Of a stretch of 64,000 nucleotides of DNA, positions 22,435 through 36,780 are shown piece by piece (within the stretch, counting starts at the first letter, position 1; every line of letters starts with the position of its first letter). The DNA lies in assembly GCA_026182355.1 (NCBI GenBank), contig JAPFBL010000049.1, positions 2,232,001-2,296,000 on the forward strand, in the 5' to 3' direction. Source of the stretch: Hermatobates lingyangjiaoensis (Eukaryota > Arthropoda > Insecta > Hemiptera > Hermatobatidae). The notes below the pieces were generated by a model. The model did not search any database and was not told the DNA's origin. It saw only the letters and a program-made list of their open reading frames with translations. The position numbers were made by a program, and so were the translations under genes.

Positions 22435-25400
22435 AAACATTGAAAACTATGACTAACAAGACCACATGACTGCGAATAAGACGAACTCTACTGTACAGAC
22501 GAACTTAATATCTAACATGAATTACAAACAGTCCAAGTTATAGTAGCACAACAATCAAGCAGTTTAAGGCCTTTGGTCTGGAACTGCTAGTTACGACGTG
22601 CACTATAGAGCGTGGTTATATTCGTTGGACTCTGAACTCAACAATTTCAGGCAGTTACACTTATTAATATAAATGTCCAAGTGCCTATTTCATCAGCAAT
22701 TTTCAACATAGATATCTGGTAGCCATTTGAAAAAATCATGGCTTATAAAACAGAGTACAAGTATTAGCTCCCATCACATTAATATTTTTTCATATTACAT
22801 ATGCTTTAAAGATTTAACGTACATATTTAACAAACTAGACGTTAACAAACACATTGTGATGTATAATAAAGCCTTTTTGTATAGTTTACCTACTTACAAG
22901 ATTAGAAAAGTATGATCACATTCTATCTGGATGCAAAGAACTTTCCTTGGAGAGGATAAAGATTGATGGAAAATCATACATAATACAAATAAATGTGAGA
23001 GAGACTTCTCTATGAATGATTTAAAAGTATGTTGGAAAACATAAAATCAGAAGTTGATTTTAGAAACAAGAGATCAAAACACAATAGGAAAGATATAGCA
23101 TCAGTGCGCATAGTCCCATGGGACTCAGTTACTCACTTTAACAATGACATGTTCAGTTTAATAATAATAATCATCATAACATGGCAGATTTTTCTGAACT
23201 AATGAAGTCAAGTTTGTTATTTCTAGTCAACTGGATATAACCACATTACAACAAATGAAATTATTATTAAACTTATATATTACATTAAACTTATCAACTT
23301 AGATTTTTATAATATTTACCACAGCGTTTGGTATTACGTCCATGTTATTGCCACATTAAAATAAAAACAAAACCCAGTTGGTTGTCTACGAGTTTGTTAT
23401 TATATTTACTCATCGATAGGTACAGTATAGGAATTTTTTGGTTCATATAATGTAGAAATTGTATATTTGTGTCTTAAAGCCTTGAATTTTTTGAAGGTAT
23501 TTAATATGAAGTGCACAATCATGAATCAAATCGTCAGAAATTGTGGAGTGAAATATTATCGCACAATTATTATTTTTTAAGTTTAATATTATAAAGGCAT
23601 GATACATATAAAACTTTATTTTTATTGTCGATTTCGCTTAGAAAGTTGTTTTCTTGATAGAAAAGGCGTGTTTCCCGACGCCACGTTTCCCGATGGCGTG
23701 CCTGCCCTATCTCCTTCCTTCTGGTCTAGTGTAGAGGGTAGATGGACTCTTGAGTGACAGCGGCTGTTTCCTACCTCGTTCTTGTGCATGCAAGGCTTTG
23801 ATTCAGCGTGTATTCGATTTACAGCTATTACGTGGAGGTCTTCAAATTTTTAGATATTGTGAATGAAGGGATATCAGAAAGTATAAAATAGGACGCATGT
23901 AGTGATGCACTTTATATTATAAAACTCTACCTTTTTTGAGAAATTTTACTTTTATTTTTCTTGAATTCCTATTATTATTATATAATCTATTTTCTCCTTT
24001 TATCTAGTATCTATGGTTTGATTTCAGGAATTATAACAATATTTTTAGAATACTAGTACAGTTTGCTTCACCTGGAGTGCAGTCTGAAGACATTCCGATA
24101 TTCTTACTTCATGATATTCAATATTCTAAATGAAGCTAGAGTTACTGTTTTACTGTGAGATAACAGGCAGACAGGAGTATAGAAAAAGATTGAAAACGTT
24201 CAAAAAACGGATAAAACAGTCGCATTACAGTGAATGTCTACCTAATTCAGAGTGCCAGAAAATGAAGAGGCGGACAGAAGGGTGAAGCCAATGGTTTTTC
24301 ACTCTCTTTCCACCGCTGATTAAGATGACATTCAAACAAAAACACTAAGGTTAAGGAATATGAAAAGTCAAGATAACTGTGTGAGTGAATTCGCAATTTG
24401 GAAACTAACTTGCCTAGAATAAACAGCGTGTCGAGACACTAAATAGTGAGAGTGAGGAGGCATGATTATTTCCTGCGCATTTATACTGGATAAGCGTGGA
24501 TGTGTTCTCAGCTTGTACCTCTTGTGACACTAAAGGTTATGTAAGGCGGCTATAGATGAATTATTGTAACGTCTTCTACTATAAAATTGGCCCATAGTGA
24601 CAAATATCCAACTCCAATTCTGACAAAGATGTCAAATAAGACATGAGATTTGAAAAATAAGTATAAATATATTAACTTCAACACGAATGGATCAATCACC
24701 ACCATCACGTCAAAAAGAAGTGCATTTACGTTTCTAATCTAGTTAATATTCTAACAGTGGTTAATTTCATCACAGTGGTTTGTAAAATTTTAAAGCGTTT
24801 TAGTTTCTACTCATTGTAATGAACGGTGCCCAAAAATAACAAGAACCCTTTTTTACTCTTTTATCTAATGGTTGTTTGGAGATAATAACTGAGTTACAAT
24901 TTTTTATGAAGTAACAAGTATTATTAACAATTAAGTTTTAATATCGAAAGGAAAACTTTGTGTGCGTGAATTTCTCTCTCTTCCCTCTACAGAATAGGTT
25001 TTTTTTAATGAGGTGCTGCCGTTGCCTGAACCGCTAGGCAACATTTACTTTTCAAAGTCCTGTTTACTTCTTTAGAATTACCTTATGCTAATTAAGACAT
25101 TTACACTGTTGTAATAAAGGCTTGAAATGAAACTCTCTGGAAACACTTTAGATAAATAGAGTAATTATAAACCGTTAAGACAATAATAGGTTTGTCTCTT
25201 TTTACTTGATTATAAATTTAAGTGTTCATTTGTAATTATCAATGTGTTTAAGGCCTTCTAGATTTGATTATTCCAACGACCATAGCCATGTTTATTACTC
25301 CAGTTATCACTAGATGGCAATGTGAAGCTGCTTTGGGCTTAATTGCCACTTGGATTGGCGACACCTTCTTTGATTAGTGCCCCCAGTAATGTGGATCACC

Positions 25401-28074
25401 CATAGTTACATTGTTGTGGAATCAAAAATATGTGAGCTGTACGTGAGGCGTTCAATAACATAAGTTTGGTTATAACATGTAACTGAAGACAGAAAAATAG
25501 ATGACTTCTGTATGTTGTAGTAAGAACTTCATAGTACAAAGTACTGTTTGTTTGTACTCTGAAGTACTCTAAACAGTACTCTAAAGTAAAGTGTTTTTCA
25601 CATAAACACGTGAAATCACAATCAGTGATCAAAGTATAGTAGTAGGAGTTTCTGGAATATTGATCTTGTTACTGTATCTACAGAATATAGTAAGTTACCA
25701 ATCGACATGCTAAATGAACACATGTTTCTGCTGTCTTCAGCAATTATGAAGAAATGGCTTGATAATATAATATGTATACAGGACTGCTACCAAAATTTAT
25801 AAATATACCATTTTATATGGTATATATATTCGACCGATCGACTGATCGCTCAGTTAGCTTCAGCTACTCAAAGGGATTACTTCTGCCCGAATGTCAAAAT
25901 ACCGTTGTGAGTCTTGTTTGTGTGTGTTTTTATTTGTTTTTCTCTTTCCTGTGTGAACTACATATATATATATATTATATATGGAGAAACGGCTCTTTCC
26001 AAAAAAAAATATTAAGATCTACTTTCCTTCCACAATCTCCCAAGGGTGTTTAATTGAATTATCAGTCATATCTATTGAAAATCATATTCTCAGTTTTTTT
26101 AAATACTAGTGATTTAGTTAGTTACACTTTTTGTGGCTAGCAAAGCCGAAAGTTACTATACAAATAATTTTAAAACGTATAGAAGGAAGATAATTATTAT
26201 AAATCAAATTTTAAGTTGTATTGTATATTTAGAGGTAACTAAATGACATTTTAAAAATTCAAATTAATTTTATTTTTTGTAATTTAGAAATCTTGTATCA
26301 TAAATAAGGGCGATCAATTTATTTTCCACCAGGCTCCTCATACTCACGCTGTGGGACTGACTAAACGTAGAAAGTAATAGAGCAGAACGTCTACTTCACG
26401 ATTACATACTAACTGGCAAAGATATGACCCTACTAAGAGGTTATGCGTCGTTTTTTTAACCCTATGATACGCTAACGGCCGGACGGACCTCTGGCGATTG
26501 GTAGCTTCATTGCGATAACACATTCACCAATTCTTCATATGCGATAATAGACTTCCTGTCCAAGCACATAAACATGTGCTTATTCAGCCTTTCTGTTCCC
26601 TAAATATAGCGCCGTATGAGAAAAGCAGACAGCTTAAATGTGACAATATTGCCATTACCTTAAAAGAAATTACGAAAAATATGTTTACTTTTCATTTATC
26701 AATCTAGAATTTTAATTATATAAACATAACTTTCGGTTATATTTATCAAGAGCTTCTCTAAAATATATATTTTAGGACCATTGTAAGATGCATAGTGAAA
26801 CATCAGATAGCTCCTTTTAATATGTCAATATTCTTCTAAGAATGTCTGCCTAGTTTCCCATGTACACCAGTGCATTAAATTATCACGTTTTAGATAATTT
26901 AATAAAAGGCCGTCAGATTTCTAAAACGATAATTGTGCGTTTTTCTATTTCTTAATATTGTATTTTCACCGTACATATTAATCAGAGAAAACCACACAAA
27001 AAAAAAACTTTTACAGATCTCACTGTTATATTTCAACGTCTGTCCTCATTAGGAGAAGAACATTGAAGGCCTGTTAATCGTTAGCAGAGAGAGAAAGCCA
27101 TTTGAAATACGTGCTTCAAGGTTTGTTACCACCATACAAAGAGGGAAATAATAAGTACAAGAAAAAAGAGAGGAAATTAAAAAGAATCAAAAGAGAAAAA
27201 CAGGCAAAATACATTAAATTTTTAATTAAATTAAATAGCATATGAAAATAAGGAATAAAATATTTTTAATTAATGGTAAGCTTAAGATCAGTATCAGATC
27301 TGATTATAATTTAATTTTTTTTTATTCTTATATATTTCTATAATTATGGAATTAATAAATGAATAATTAATCTTTTCTTATTTTTCTTTATTGTTTTCAC
27401 GTTATAAATACTTTTCATTCATTTACCATCCTTTTTTCACTTGCTTGTTTTTGCTTCTCTTACTGAGCAGCAATGCTCAAGTGCATATTCTAACACCCTC
27501 TGCTTCGTCTCAATCTTGGCGCTTCTGCTTCTGATAATGTATACTCTAATATACAAGTTATTTCTATGCTTTTCATTTGATAAGTAATTTATTATTTTAT
27601 ATGGCAGTTTAATTTGATATTTAGTACGAATATAATGTAACTGTTTATTATTTCATACCATTATTTGGTCTTATCATAACACTGATATCTTATCCATCCT
27701 ATAATTATTGTTTTTAATATGTAGTGATGCTCTTGGAAATGAATACTTTTTTAGTTTTTTTTTTTAGTTCAGTACTCTTTAGTTTTTGTACTGAATCTAC
27801 AACGTGGAGTTTTGAGTACTAAGTAACCAGAAACAATCTTTATCACTAAAAGAAAATAAACAGGTCTTTGAATTGGTTTTCAATATTATTTTTGGCAGAA
27901 TTATACTGAACCTTAAGATCAATAGATTTAATTAAGTTGGCCAAATTCTTTCAAAGAATTCCTATATTAATTACTAATGCATTGAATTTGAATTCATTTT
28001 AAAAGAGAAACAATCCAATCGATAGGGTTGGATTCGTGTTTTTTAGTCCTTCTTATCTCATATCTCATATGCGT
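22435..28074. other. Long AT-rich stretch without recognised gene
   Basis: No coding region is supported. GC-richer patches lie at about 23655-23830 (CCCGACGCCACGTTTCCCGA), 25250-25400 and 26330-26580; none shows a known motif. ATCACTAGATGGCA near 25310 resembles a CTCF-type site but could be chance. A short TA run lies near 25960-25981. The 93-codon frame at 25772-26053 spans this run and is not credible. Confidence 0.4.
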
Positions 28075-28265
28075 TGCTTGGGATTGGTAGTCTAACAGGT
28101 AGCACGCTTGCGTAGGTTCTAATCTTGGCCATGACCCTATATCATTCATGTAGAGGATAGAAAATGTCGTGCCGTTCCTCCGAGAAGACTTAAAGCAATG
28201 GGTCCCTAGGTTGTATGGTGTCAGTTACTCGTTAAAACTGCTTGCTCCAATAAACCCCAATGAGA
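28075..28265 (+). mobile_element. Possible tRNA-derived SINE
   Basis: TGGTAGTCTAACAGG (28085-28099) resembles a pol III A box and GGTTCTAATCTTGG (from 28116) a B box. A GC-richer body of about 140 bp follows. The box spacing of about 31 bp is shorter than in a normal tRNA. No poly(A) or simple-repeat tail is evident, and I see no second copy in the window. A SINE fits the composition and box order, but the call is tentative. Confidence 0.35.
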
Positions 28266-31200
28266 CAAATGTAGAATCAATCCCGTAAAGTGATTTTTCT
28301 ATAACCAAAATGACAAGTAAGAAAGGAGTCCCACTTTCTACCACTAAAAAAATTGAAACCCGTGAAGTTCGTTAGAAACGAACATATATTTATTTAACAT
28401 ATTCGCAAATAAATATATTTTTGGAATTTTAAATACTAATTTCAATTGAATTTTTTATTGTTGGTAAGATGTTATTTTTCTGGTATGGTTTAAATTCAGT
28501 ACATTGTAAGCTACCTGATAATTTTCCTTCAACTTGTTCTTGCAAAATAAACTGAAGAAGTGTGGAAATATGCTTATCATAGTAATTTACTGAAAGTGAC
28601 TTGAGTCTTTATGTAAAACAATTTATTTAGCTTCTTCAATAATAATAATGATGTTTCAAACAGTAAAGACTTTAGTTAACCTAATTCACAATTAATTTTA
28701 AGCCTTCTTCGTAACCATTAAAAGAGTAAATTGCTCCCTCTTACACTAATAATTTTACAAATTGTTATTTATTTAATAAAGAAAGAAAAGGTAGAAAGTG
28801 TGTATTAGTTATCTAGATCGTAATTTCGAACAATGGATACCCAATAATGACTCCAATTCTTTAAATCATGAAAGTTTACTATTTATAAAGTTAAGTTGGG
28901 ATTTTTTCAGTAAATTAGCCTTGCAAAAAACACTATAAAAAATTTGTCAGTTTCCGCTAGATTCTTTCTTATGTCATTGTCAATAAAAGCTCTCCCTCTG
29001 GAGAGATTTCATTGAGGATTTTATAATGTAATTGTTGTATTTTCGTTTTGAATACTGCCGTATATTTTTGAACTGTTGTCAATTTAACGTTTACATGTTT
29101 ATTTTTGGTGAATTTTAGTTTTTTTTATTTATATATGAGCAATAAATTTTGGCAGCTCTAGTACTCTGTTAACAAGTCATAAGGTGAAATATGCTATCAG
29201 TATGGACATATTCATTGTTGTTCCTCAATCTTTTCTTCGTTGTTTCTTTACTCTTAGTAAAATATAGTGACCAGGGGGAAAATAATGTTCAGATTTTGAC
29301 TGATTTACTTATTTTGAGATCCCTTGATTCCAGCCTTTTATTGGATATATATGTAGTCTTTAGTGATGAAATGTACCATATTATTTTTGGGCAATATTAA
29401 ATCATGAGAAATTTACTTATATAACAAAACAAGTACATACTTTTTACCACTTTTCTGGTTATTCAAAGGGTGTCGGTATATTTCATATAGTGTTCATGAA
29501 TTTCCAATGATTGATCCCCATAACGCCAAAAAGACAACTATTACGTTCCACTGGTATTCACTTATCGGATTAATGTCTTCTAAAGATCTCTGAGTTCAAT
29601 AGAAATAATTCAATAAAAATATATTATTTTTAAAATTAAAGTAATCATGAGTAAAAAATCACAATAAAAATAAGTCATATTTTAAGATATTAATCCAAAA
29701 AAGTGCATAAATATTACATCATTAAAAATGAAATTCACTCCTAGAAATACAAAACCAAATGAATATGTCCAAATATCATGTCCAAATGAATGAATATGTT
29801 TGTAATTTTTACCGTTAATTTATTATGTAATTATATAATTCCTCTCAACATATAGTCGATGGACGTTGACTATATAATTTACTGCCAGAGCTCCACTTCA
29901 CACTTTGATAATTCATCAGTTGATATAGTAAATTCCATTATAAAAATTATTGATTTGATTATTAGTATTTTTCAATTAGTGTCAGAAATTTAACTCATTA
30001 GTTAAATGAGTAATTTCCTACTCATTTAAGGAAATGAGTTTTACATTTTTGTGTCTGAAATCATATGTGTTCGTTATATGTGATTGAATATCATAAAAAA
30101 AAATGAATAATAAGTAATAATAGTTAATTTGATAAGTTTTGTTCCTTATAATGATATACCCGTTTGTGATTCCTATATTGCAGGGTAACTGTGCTAAGTT
30201 TCATGTGAATAAAAATTCTTTTCAATTAAACTCTCAAATAAAAATAAATATAATTCATAAAAATTCTTAAAAGGTTTTCTTTAAGTTTATGATTATGCAT
30301 TAATTTAAAAAGAATAATTTTTAACAATTGCTGTCAATTAATTGATAGATATTAATTTTATCATTGGAAAGAAGTCTAAACGAATGAAAGATCATTAAAG
30401 TGTTAAAGTGAACACAAACGTGAATCTGTTTAGACATTATACATGCCTCATTGACAGATGACTGTCAAAGTGTTAACAAATAGTAAACAATAATTTTACA
30501 CTTATACATTTTTTTAAGTTTGGAAGGCTTACATAGCGATATTCAGAAAAATGTTTCTCATAAAGTAGTAGGCAATAATATTTTAAATTTCCTGTGAATC
30601 ATTTGTTTCTAAAATATTTTATTGTTATCTTGAATATTTTTGTATCAATGTTGTCATATCTTTGGTAGCGTATGCACAGAGAATACGGTTTGCTAGTGAT
30701 CGAAAATAGTTCAAAAAATGCAAACTGTTATAAAAATTCAAATTTGCCATCGTTGCATAATAAATAATGTACATAATTGTACATTATCAAATACCTTACT
30801 TTATTTGAATGGAAATATTGATTTTAAAAAATGAAAAATCGAATATCCTAGAATAGTTTAAATATAACAATAACATATTGATTTTTTTAAAAAAAAATCT
30901 GTACGCATACATGTATTTATAGATGCTTTAAGTATATTATATTAGTTACTACTGTAATTTTTAGTTATTGCTTGGAATGTAACATTTTTCTTAAACAAAT
31001 ATTAATTATATAAGATATATATTCTCAATAATTTTCTACGAACGTATTAATTAGGGACTATCACACCACTAGGGAATGTTATTCCTGAAGTGTTCTCATG
31101 AAATATATTTTATGAAAAAAAATATTTTCTAACATTTTTTTCAGTTCTTTTAATTTTCGGGGCAAAGAAAATTATCTTTTAGAAGAACACTAAATGATCA

Positions 31201-31758
31201 TGACGTTGTTTTTCATAAAAACTTCTGTTGGTGTAAACGTCGTCTTTGATTTTCCCAGCATTAGACTTTATATTATAATATCATAATTATGAACAATGCG
31301 AAATAACTGCTGTGTTATTTAGTTTTTCGGAATTTTTAGAGAATTTTATGTCCCTTGATATAAAAGACTGAGATCATTGAATAAGTTGTATGTGAGTGAG
31401 TCATTGCGCATACTCGGGGTCTCAAGTTGTCTGGTCTTTGGACCTATCTCCTATCTGCTATTACCGCTTCTTCTCACTTTCGGATATGAGATAGACATAT
31501 ACGGCAGTTTACTAAACAGTGATTCAGTCTTTTAAATACACTTCTAATATTTTAGGTTGCCTCGAGAGTTGCAGACTTGGAGTCGTAAGGAATCGAACTT
31601 TTTTTGCCTTGAAGGAGAGTCATAGTCGGAAATTTGTTAATTGACATATTTAGAGTCTGACTTATTTTTTGTATGCATAAATACTTTTTAAAATATTATA
31701 GCAGATGTTCTCCTCTTTTTGTGAATGTTAAAACAACGTTTTTTGATGAATTAAGCAT
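28266..31758. other. AT-rich stretch without recognised gene
   Basis: The 69-codon plus frame at 29191-29400 begins with ATG and a hydrophobic stretch but has no known family. Small AT-rich palindromes occur near 30000 (AACTCATTAGTTAAATGAG). Nothing else is supported. Confidence 0.45.
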
Positions 31759-31882
31759 TTCTACTTTACTATAATGTAAGTGAAGTATAGTGATTTTAAA
31801 AAAATTCAATCTCGAGATTTTGACGGAATTACATGTTTTGAAGTCACAGAAGTCGTTTAATGAAATTTTTTCAATGATATCT

Positions 31883-31933
<51 letters not shown>

Positions 31934-32672
31934 GGTGAATATAGATCCAAAGTTTGTGGCCCCGCTACGGTCCAGAATCTTTGATGGATCAAGTTGATAT
32001 TTTACACAATAATGGGCCTCATAGTGTAGATGTGCTGTGTAGTTTGGGAGTAATTATGCATGATGGGGACGTCTTTTTTTTGCCAAGAACATGTTTTTGA
32101 CATTTTTTCTCCTAAATTACTAACTGTAGAATCAAATTTTGGCACTATGTTTGAAGCTACAAAAGCAATAACTGAAAAAATCCTTAGATTTTTAAATCAA
32201 CTGGAATACTTTTTTTCAATCAAATGTAAAAATTTTGACTTATAATTCAGTACGAAAACTTGTGAGAGCGATACAAGCCATACCGTTTGAAAGATCAAAA
32301 TGAAACAATACCTAAAAATAGAACTTTATGTGGAAGATGATTTGAGATAATCTTTTTGAAATTTACATTAATTAACTACATTTTCTGACTACATTTAACT
32401 GACTACATTTTCCGTTTTCAGAAAATGTTTTTTAGCGCTAACCGGCTCATTAAAAAACAATTAAATTTTGCCAAAAAATTAACAGAAAATGAACAATCTA
32501 TAAAACAAAATTCATGAAATTTGAATTACGGTAATAAGCAATAAAGCCATAAAAAGTGAATATTGATCCTAAACTAATGGTTTACTTACTATATTTATCA
32601 TATTTGTTACATTTATTTATATTGTTTTTCATTGACATAGAAATTTTTTGAGTGAAAAATTGATGTTTAGTT
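31759..32672 (-). mobile_element. Family A element, truncated copy A4
   Basis: In R-to-L order: TACTTTACTATAATGTAAGT, AATCTCGAGATTTTGACGGA, ATTACATGTTTTGA, a TG tract (31884-31930), GATCAAGTTGATATTTTACA and the AATTATGCATGATGGG block. Similarity to A5 stops after AAATTGATGTTTAG at about 32672. At that breakpoint an unrelated minisatellite begins, so the L part was lost or replaced. Confidence 0.8.
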
Positions 32673-32699
32673 GTGAGTTGGTGTGTTTCTGTAGACGTT

Positions 32700-32816
32700 G
32701 TACTTTATTATGTGCCCATAGTGACTATGCACTTCATTATCTGCTCATTTTGACTGTTCGCTTGATTATATGCTCATATTTACTATATGCTTGGTTATAT
32801 CCCCATATTGACCAGG
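32700..32816. repeat. ~30-bp minisatellite, four degenerate units
   Basis: Units start at 32700, 32729, 32759 and 32789 and share a core like CTT-ATTAT-TGC-CATA-TGACTAT. Because the period is 30 bp it yields a 10-residue periodicity in the overlapping plus frame (32648-32866). I regard that frame as a by-product of the repeat, not a gene. Confidence 0.65.
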
Positions 32817-35800
32817 AGTTGATTATGATATTATACTCAATGCTAAAATACTTACCCTTATACTGACTGCATAGTAAAAGAGCTAAGTTATTTTGATTCA
32901 CCATTGATAAGTTCGGTAGAACATCTGCTAACACATAAGGCAAGAGTGCTTTTTCTATAAATGAGTCTAAAAGCCCCACCAATTCTGTTATGAAGAGAAG
33001 TGCTACATTATGTTATGACTGCTCGTGTTACATTAAAAACAGAAACATTATCTATGTTAATTAATGATGGCAAACCTTTTATCAAAGAGGGACAAATATT
33101 TGTTTTAAAGGTTTTTTATGGCTTAGGTCTGATAGATACTGCACATTGTAATGCATGAACCAAATATTTACCACTAAACTCGTACTTAACAAACTAGTAA
33201 TCAGATGAAGCACTATAAAACTAGGAAACAATAAATGAAAAGTTGTAAAACAAAATGATATATTAGATTAAATGTTCGTGATATCTATCATGTCCTTGCA
33301 ATTTTTGTGTAAGTTGCATTCGCATTCGAAAGGAAACCACATATAGTACTATTATTACATAATTATGTATAATTATGGAATGATAAAGATGCAAAAATGG
33401 AAATGTAAAAATTCATGCAAATAAACTTAAAATAATTACTTACTGAATGAATTTCAAAACAGTAGCTTTTTACATTTTCTGTCGTTTTACAATAATGGCA
33501 AAAGCATATATTTTTTAAATGTAATTATGGAGAATTATATCTGGGTGAAGGTTCATTAAATAAAACCGAAGTATATTATTCAAGGTTTAAAGTAAATGAA
33601 ATGGCATGGTAGGGGAATATTTGGCTTCTTTCCAACTGAGTCCGCGTCACCATAATATCATTTTAATTTACATATTTCTATATAAGGAGCACGCCACAGT
33701 GATCAACAAAGAGCTCAAGATAAACACCAGACCCTGTTTAGCTTGACTGGGCCTTTTTTGGAACGGCTCCTGACAGGCAATGTAGTGCGACACTCGAATG
33801 CTTCTTTCTTAATCATACTGCAACACAGTTCTTTGTATTCATCTCACTTTTCAAGTCATTTTCTTACTACTCTACACAAAAATTCTTACATACGACTTAT
33901 GTTATTATTTATATTACACATTGTTCCCTCTATGCTATTCTAAACAATTTTCTTTTATAAAAAGAAGTCTTAATATTGTGTTTACAACTTTTTTCTTTAT
34001 ATGCAAAATATCATTCTGAAAAGAAAATACTGATTCGTTATTTCATAAATAGAGTAAAATACATATCGTAAGAAATATATTGTATTTGATTCGAAGATAA
34101 TTGTATTTCACAAAAGTAAATTACTTCTCCATGAGTATGGTCCACATCCTCAACTCGCGAAGTGTTAACGCTATGGCGCTCGAGACTTTACAGTAAAGGT
34201 CGAGATTTGAAGTCATACCTTGACACTATGCAGGTAATCGCGAGGAATAATTGCTTCATGGCCTATGGACTTTATCAGTACGATTTGTCTATCAAACCTG
34301 GTTAAAACCACAGACACTACGATCCAACAGTAATTGAAAAAATCATGCATAAATGCACTGGACCAATTGTATCACCAATGTCTTTTTAAGAAATTTTAAT
34401 GAATGCAGCAATGATATAGTGCAGGCATATGACCTCAGTAGGTCCTGATATTTGTTCTGAAGTTATTCGTCCGAAATACTTTACATGTTCAGTGGTTTCT
34501 TTCCTATGTCCTTACACTACTTGCTTTTGAATACTTCCTTTAAGGCATAAGATCCATAAAATGTAGGGAAGACAATAAGAGTTGTTGATTCTATCCAACA
34601 CCAACACTCTAGCCTCACTTATCTTTAGTTTTATTTCAGGGATGAGAAGTACTTCTCATTTTTTATTTTGTACCCACTCCGATTTATGAGTCAATCAAAT
34701 TACATGATTTATTCTATATGAAAAGCTCTAAATATTCCTTCAAGTTTATTACTGTAGGGATTTTTAACAAGTGCCTGACATTTTAGATGCGCCAAACGGT
34801 TTTCATCATCTCCAAAAGACGTCGTGCACAAGATTATTCCATAAACAAACTATAATCTAGGATAATGACTAAGATTTGAACTTACGGCTATTAGTATAAG
34901 TGACCGGTATAAACCACGTGACTGATTCGACAACACCTTACTCCAGAAATGTGTAGAAAAAAAACTTAAGCTGATTCCTAGAACAGTTAAAAAGAACAAA
35001 ATTATGCAAATCGAAATAGTTTTTTTTAAATTTTTGGGCTCATTTGAAGATAATTTGATTTAATTTTTATTACAACACCTGTATTGTCGGCGAGTGGGAA
35101 CATACATTTTTTTGACTATGTCTTGCTCAGTAGAATATGGAAAAAAACACCTTATATAGACGTTTTATCATTAGAGAAAACGTTTGATGTGAATACAATT
35201 ATAACAAAACAGATAACACCTGTGGGATATGTTAGATTTACTAAAACAAACTCTACATGTTTTTATTTACATTAGTCTAATTCTCATCCCTGTTGTACAC
35301 AGTGTTAGTGAACAGTAAACTTTTTTATTTGTACGAAATGTTAGTTTAGGCGTTAAGTCATTTATAACTTCTACTGCGTCCTTGCATAACTGCATTTGTT
35401 GTAATATTTGCATAGGGAATGCATGTTTATAACGTCGTACAATTTGTACTGAACACTCAAGTTCAATTTTTTATTCGCCCTATATGCACTCCGTCTCCCG
35501 AGACTCCTGGGACAATATGATTCTTGAATAAATCTACTTCATCAGGGTAATGTTTCATCTAATACAGCCTTTTTAACAAAAATAACGTAGCTGAACATGT
35601 TTCCGACTTCACTTCCTGCAGCATAATGAGAAAAAAGTTTGCCTGTTAGTTTCTTTAACCAATTGAATTGTGGGATTTAGAAAACATCACCATATAAAGG
35701 AACATCATTAATTTCATAATCATTAAGTTTTCTCCATAATTCTTCTGGCTGATGCTTACAAAGCCGTATCCGGCTTTGGTTTTTCCTTTGCAACCATTAT

Positions 35801-36529
35801 TTTTCATTGTCTTTTACTTTTTTTTCACAGATTATTTGTTGGTCACGAATTTTAATGATATTTCATTTTCAAATGCTTTCTTTCTGAAATAATCATGTTG
35901 ATTTAGAGTCCTTGAAAAGTCTATGATCTTTTTTTTTAAATTCTTATTGTCTCAGTTGTTCAGTCAAAACTCTCTGTCCTTGAAGCCTTTGTTAACATTG
36001 TTCTTTAGATTCTTGCAATCATTGTTACTCACCTCTGGCCCTCAGTTCTTCAAGTTGTAGTAATCTTTACTTCTCATTATTACTTTGCCTCTAGCACTAA
36101 ATTTTGGTTACCTATTTACAAGGGACATTATTTTTACTAAGCTTATTAAATATGTCTGATATTGCATTTTCCTCTTAGTCTTCTTTCTATCACCTATTTA
36201 ATTTAATAAAAAAATCAATCAAGTGTTGGTTACTTAATCCGTAAGTGGGTGGCCTATTTCCTTTTCCGAAATTGAAGGAGCAAATCGAGAACATTTCTTT
36301 ACCATGAAGCCAAGTGATAAATACAAAAATCTCATTTGTATGCACAAGTAAGAGCCAACAGACTGTAAAACATTGTTAGAAATGAAACTATTTCGATAAG
36401 TAAAATAGAGGTCATAAATATTATAAGCAATTCATGGATACAAATGTACATCATAGAAAATAATTAAAGTATTTTATTCAAATAGTACCAGCGATCACAA
36501 TATACACGGTTATGTACGAGTATATACTT
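32817..36529. other. AT-rich stretch without recognised gene
   Basis: A GC-richer segment at 34140-34330 (GCTATGGCGCTCGAGACTTT, then AAGGTCGAGATTTGAAGTC) has a vague tRNA-like look but does not fold into a clear cloverleaf. Short frames at 33743-33943 and 35084-35275 have no recognised motif. Confidence 0.4.
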
Positions 36530-36780
36530 AAATTCACATATTATTTTAAGATGGGCATACACAAATCTAGTGTCAAAGTTTCAGCTCGCTATGTATTATG
36601 GTGGCTGAGTTTACTTGTGACAAACGTTTTTGCTTTAAACGTCCATAACTTCACTTCTACGTTGAATTTCCAATCAATTCAGAGCCTATATTTTAAGTTA
36701 GACATACACAAATTTACTGTAAAAGTTTCAGCATGATATGTGTTATGGCAGCTGAGTTTACTTGTGACAAAATTTTGCGG
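36530..36780 (+). repeat. 147-bp satellite-like tandem repeat, internal array
   Basis: CATACACAAAT at 36556 and 36703 marks a 147-bp period, as do GTTTCAGC and GCTGAGTTTACTTGTGACAA in each unit. About 1.7 units are present. It matches the fragment at 1-212 in reverse orientation. To the right lies a non-periodic tail with GACAAACTGACAAACCAAC and GGTGGATTCGGTTTCTCC, which may belong to a host element. The 74-codon frame at 36512-36736 is a by-product of the repeat. Confidence 0.8.

Noticed and set aside
25305..25322. CTCF-like site (ATCACTAGATGGCA)
   Set aside because: A single short match to a degenerate motif, without an aligned partner or known gene nearby, is expected by chance in 64 kb.
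34155..34330. tRNA gene or SINE
   Set aside because: A- and B-box-like words occur, but no cloverleaf pairing could be made and no second copy is visible.
36512..36736. 74-codon frame with internal similarity
   Set aside because: The internal similarity is the 147-bp satellite period (a multiple of three), not a protein repeat.
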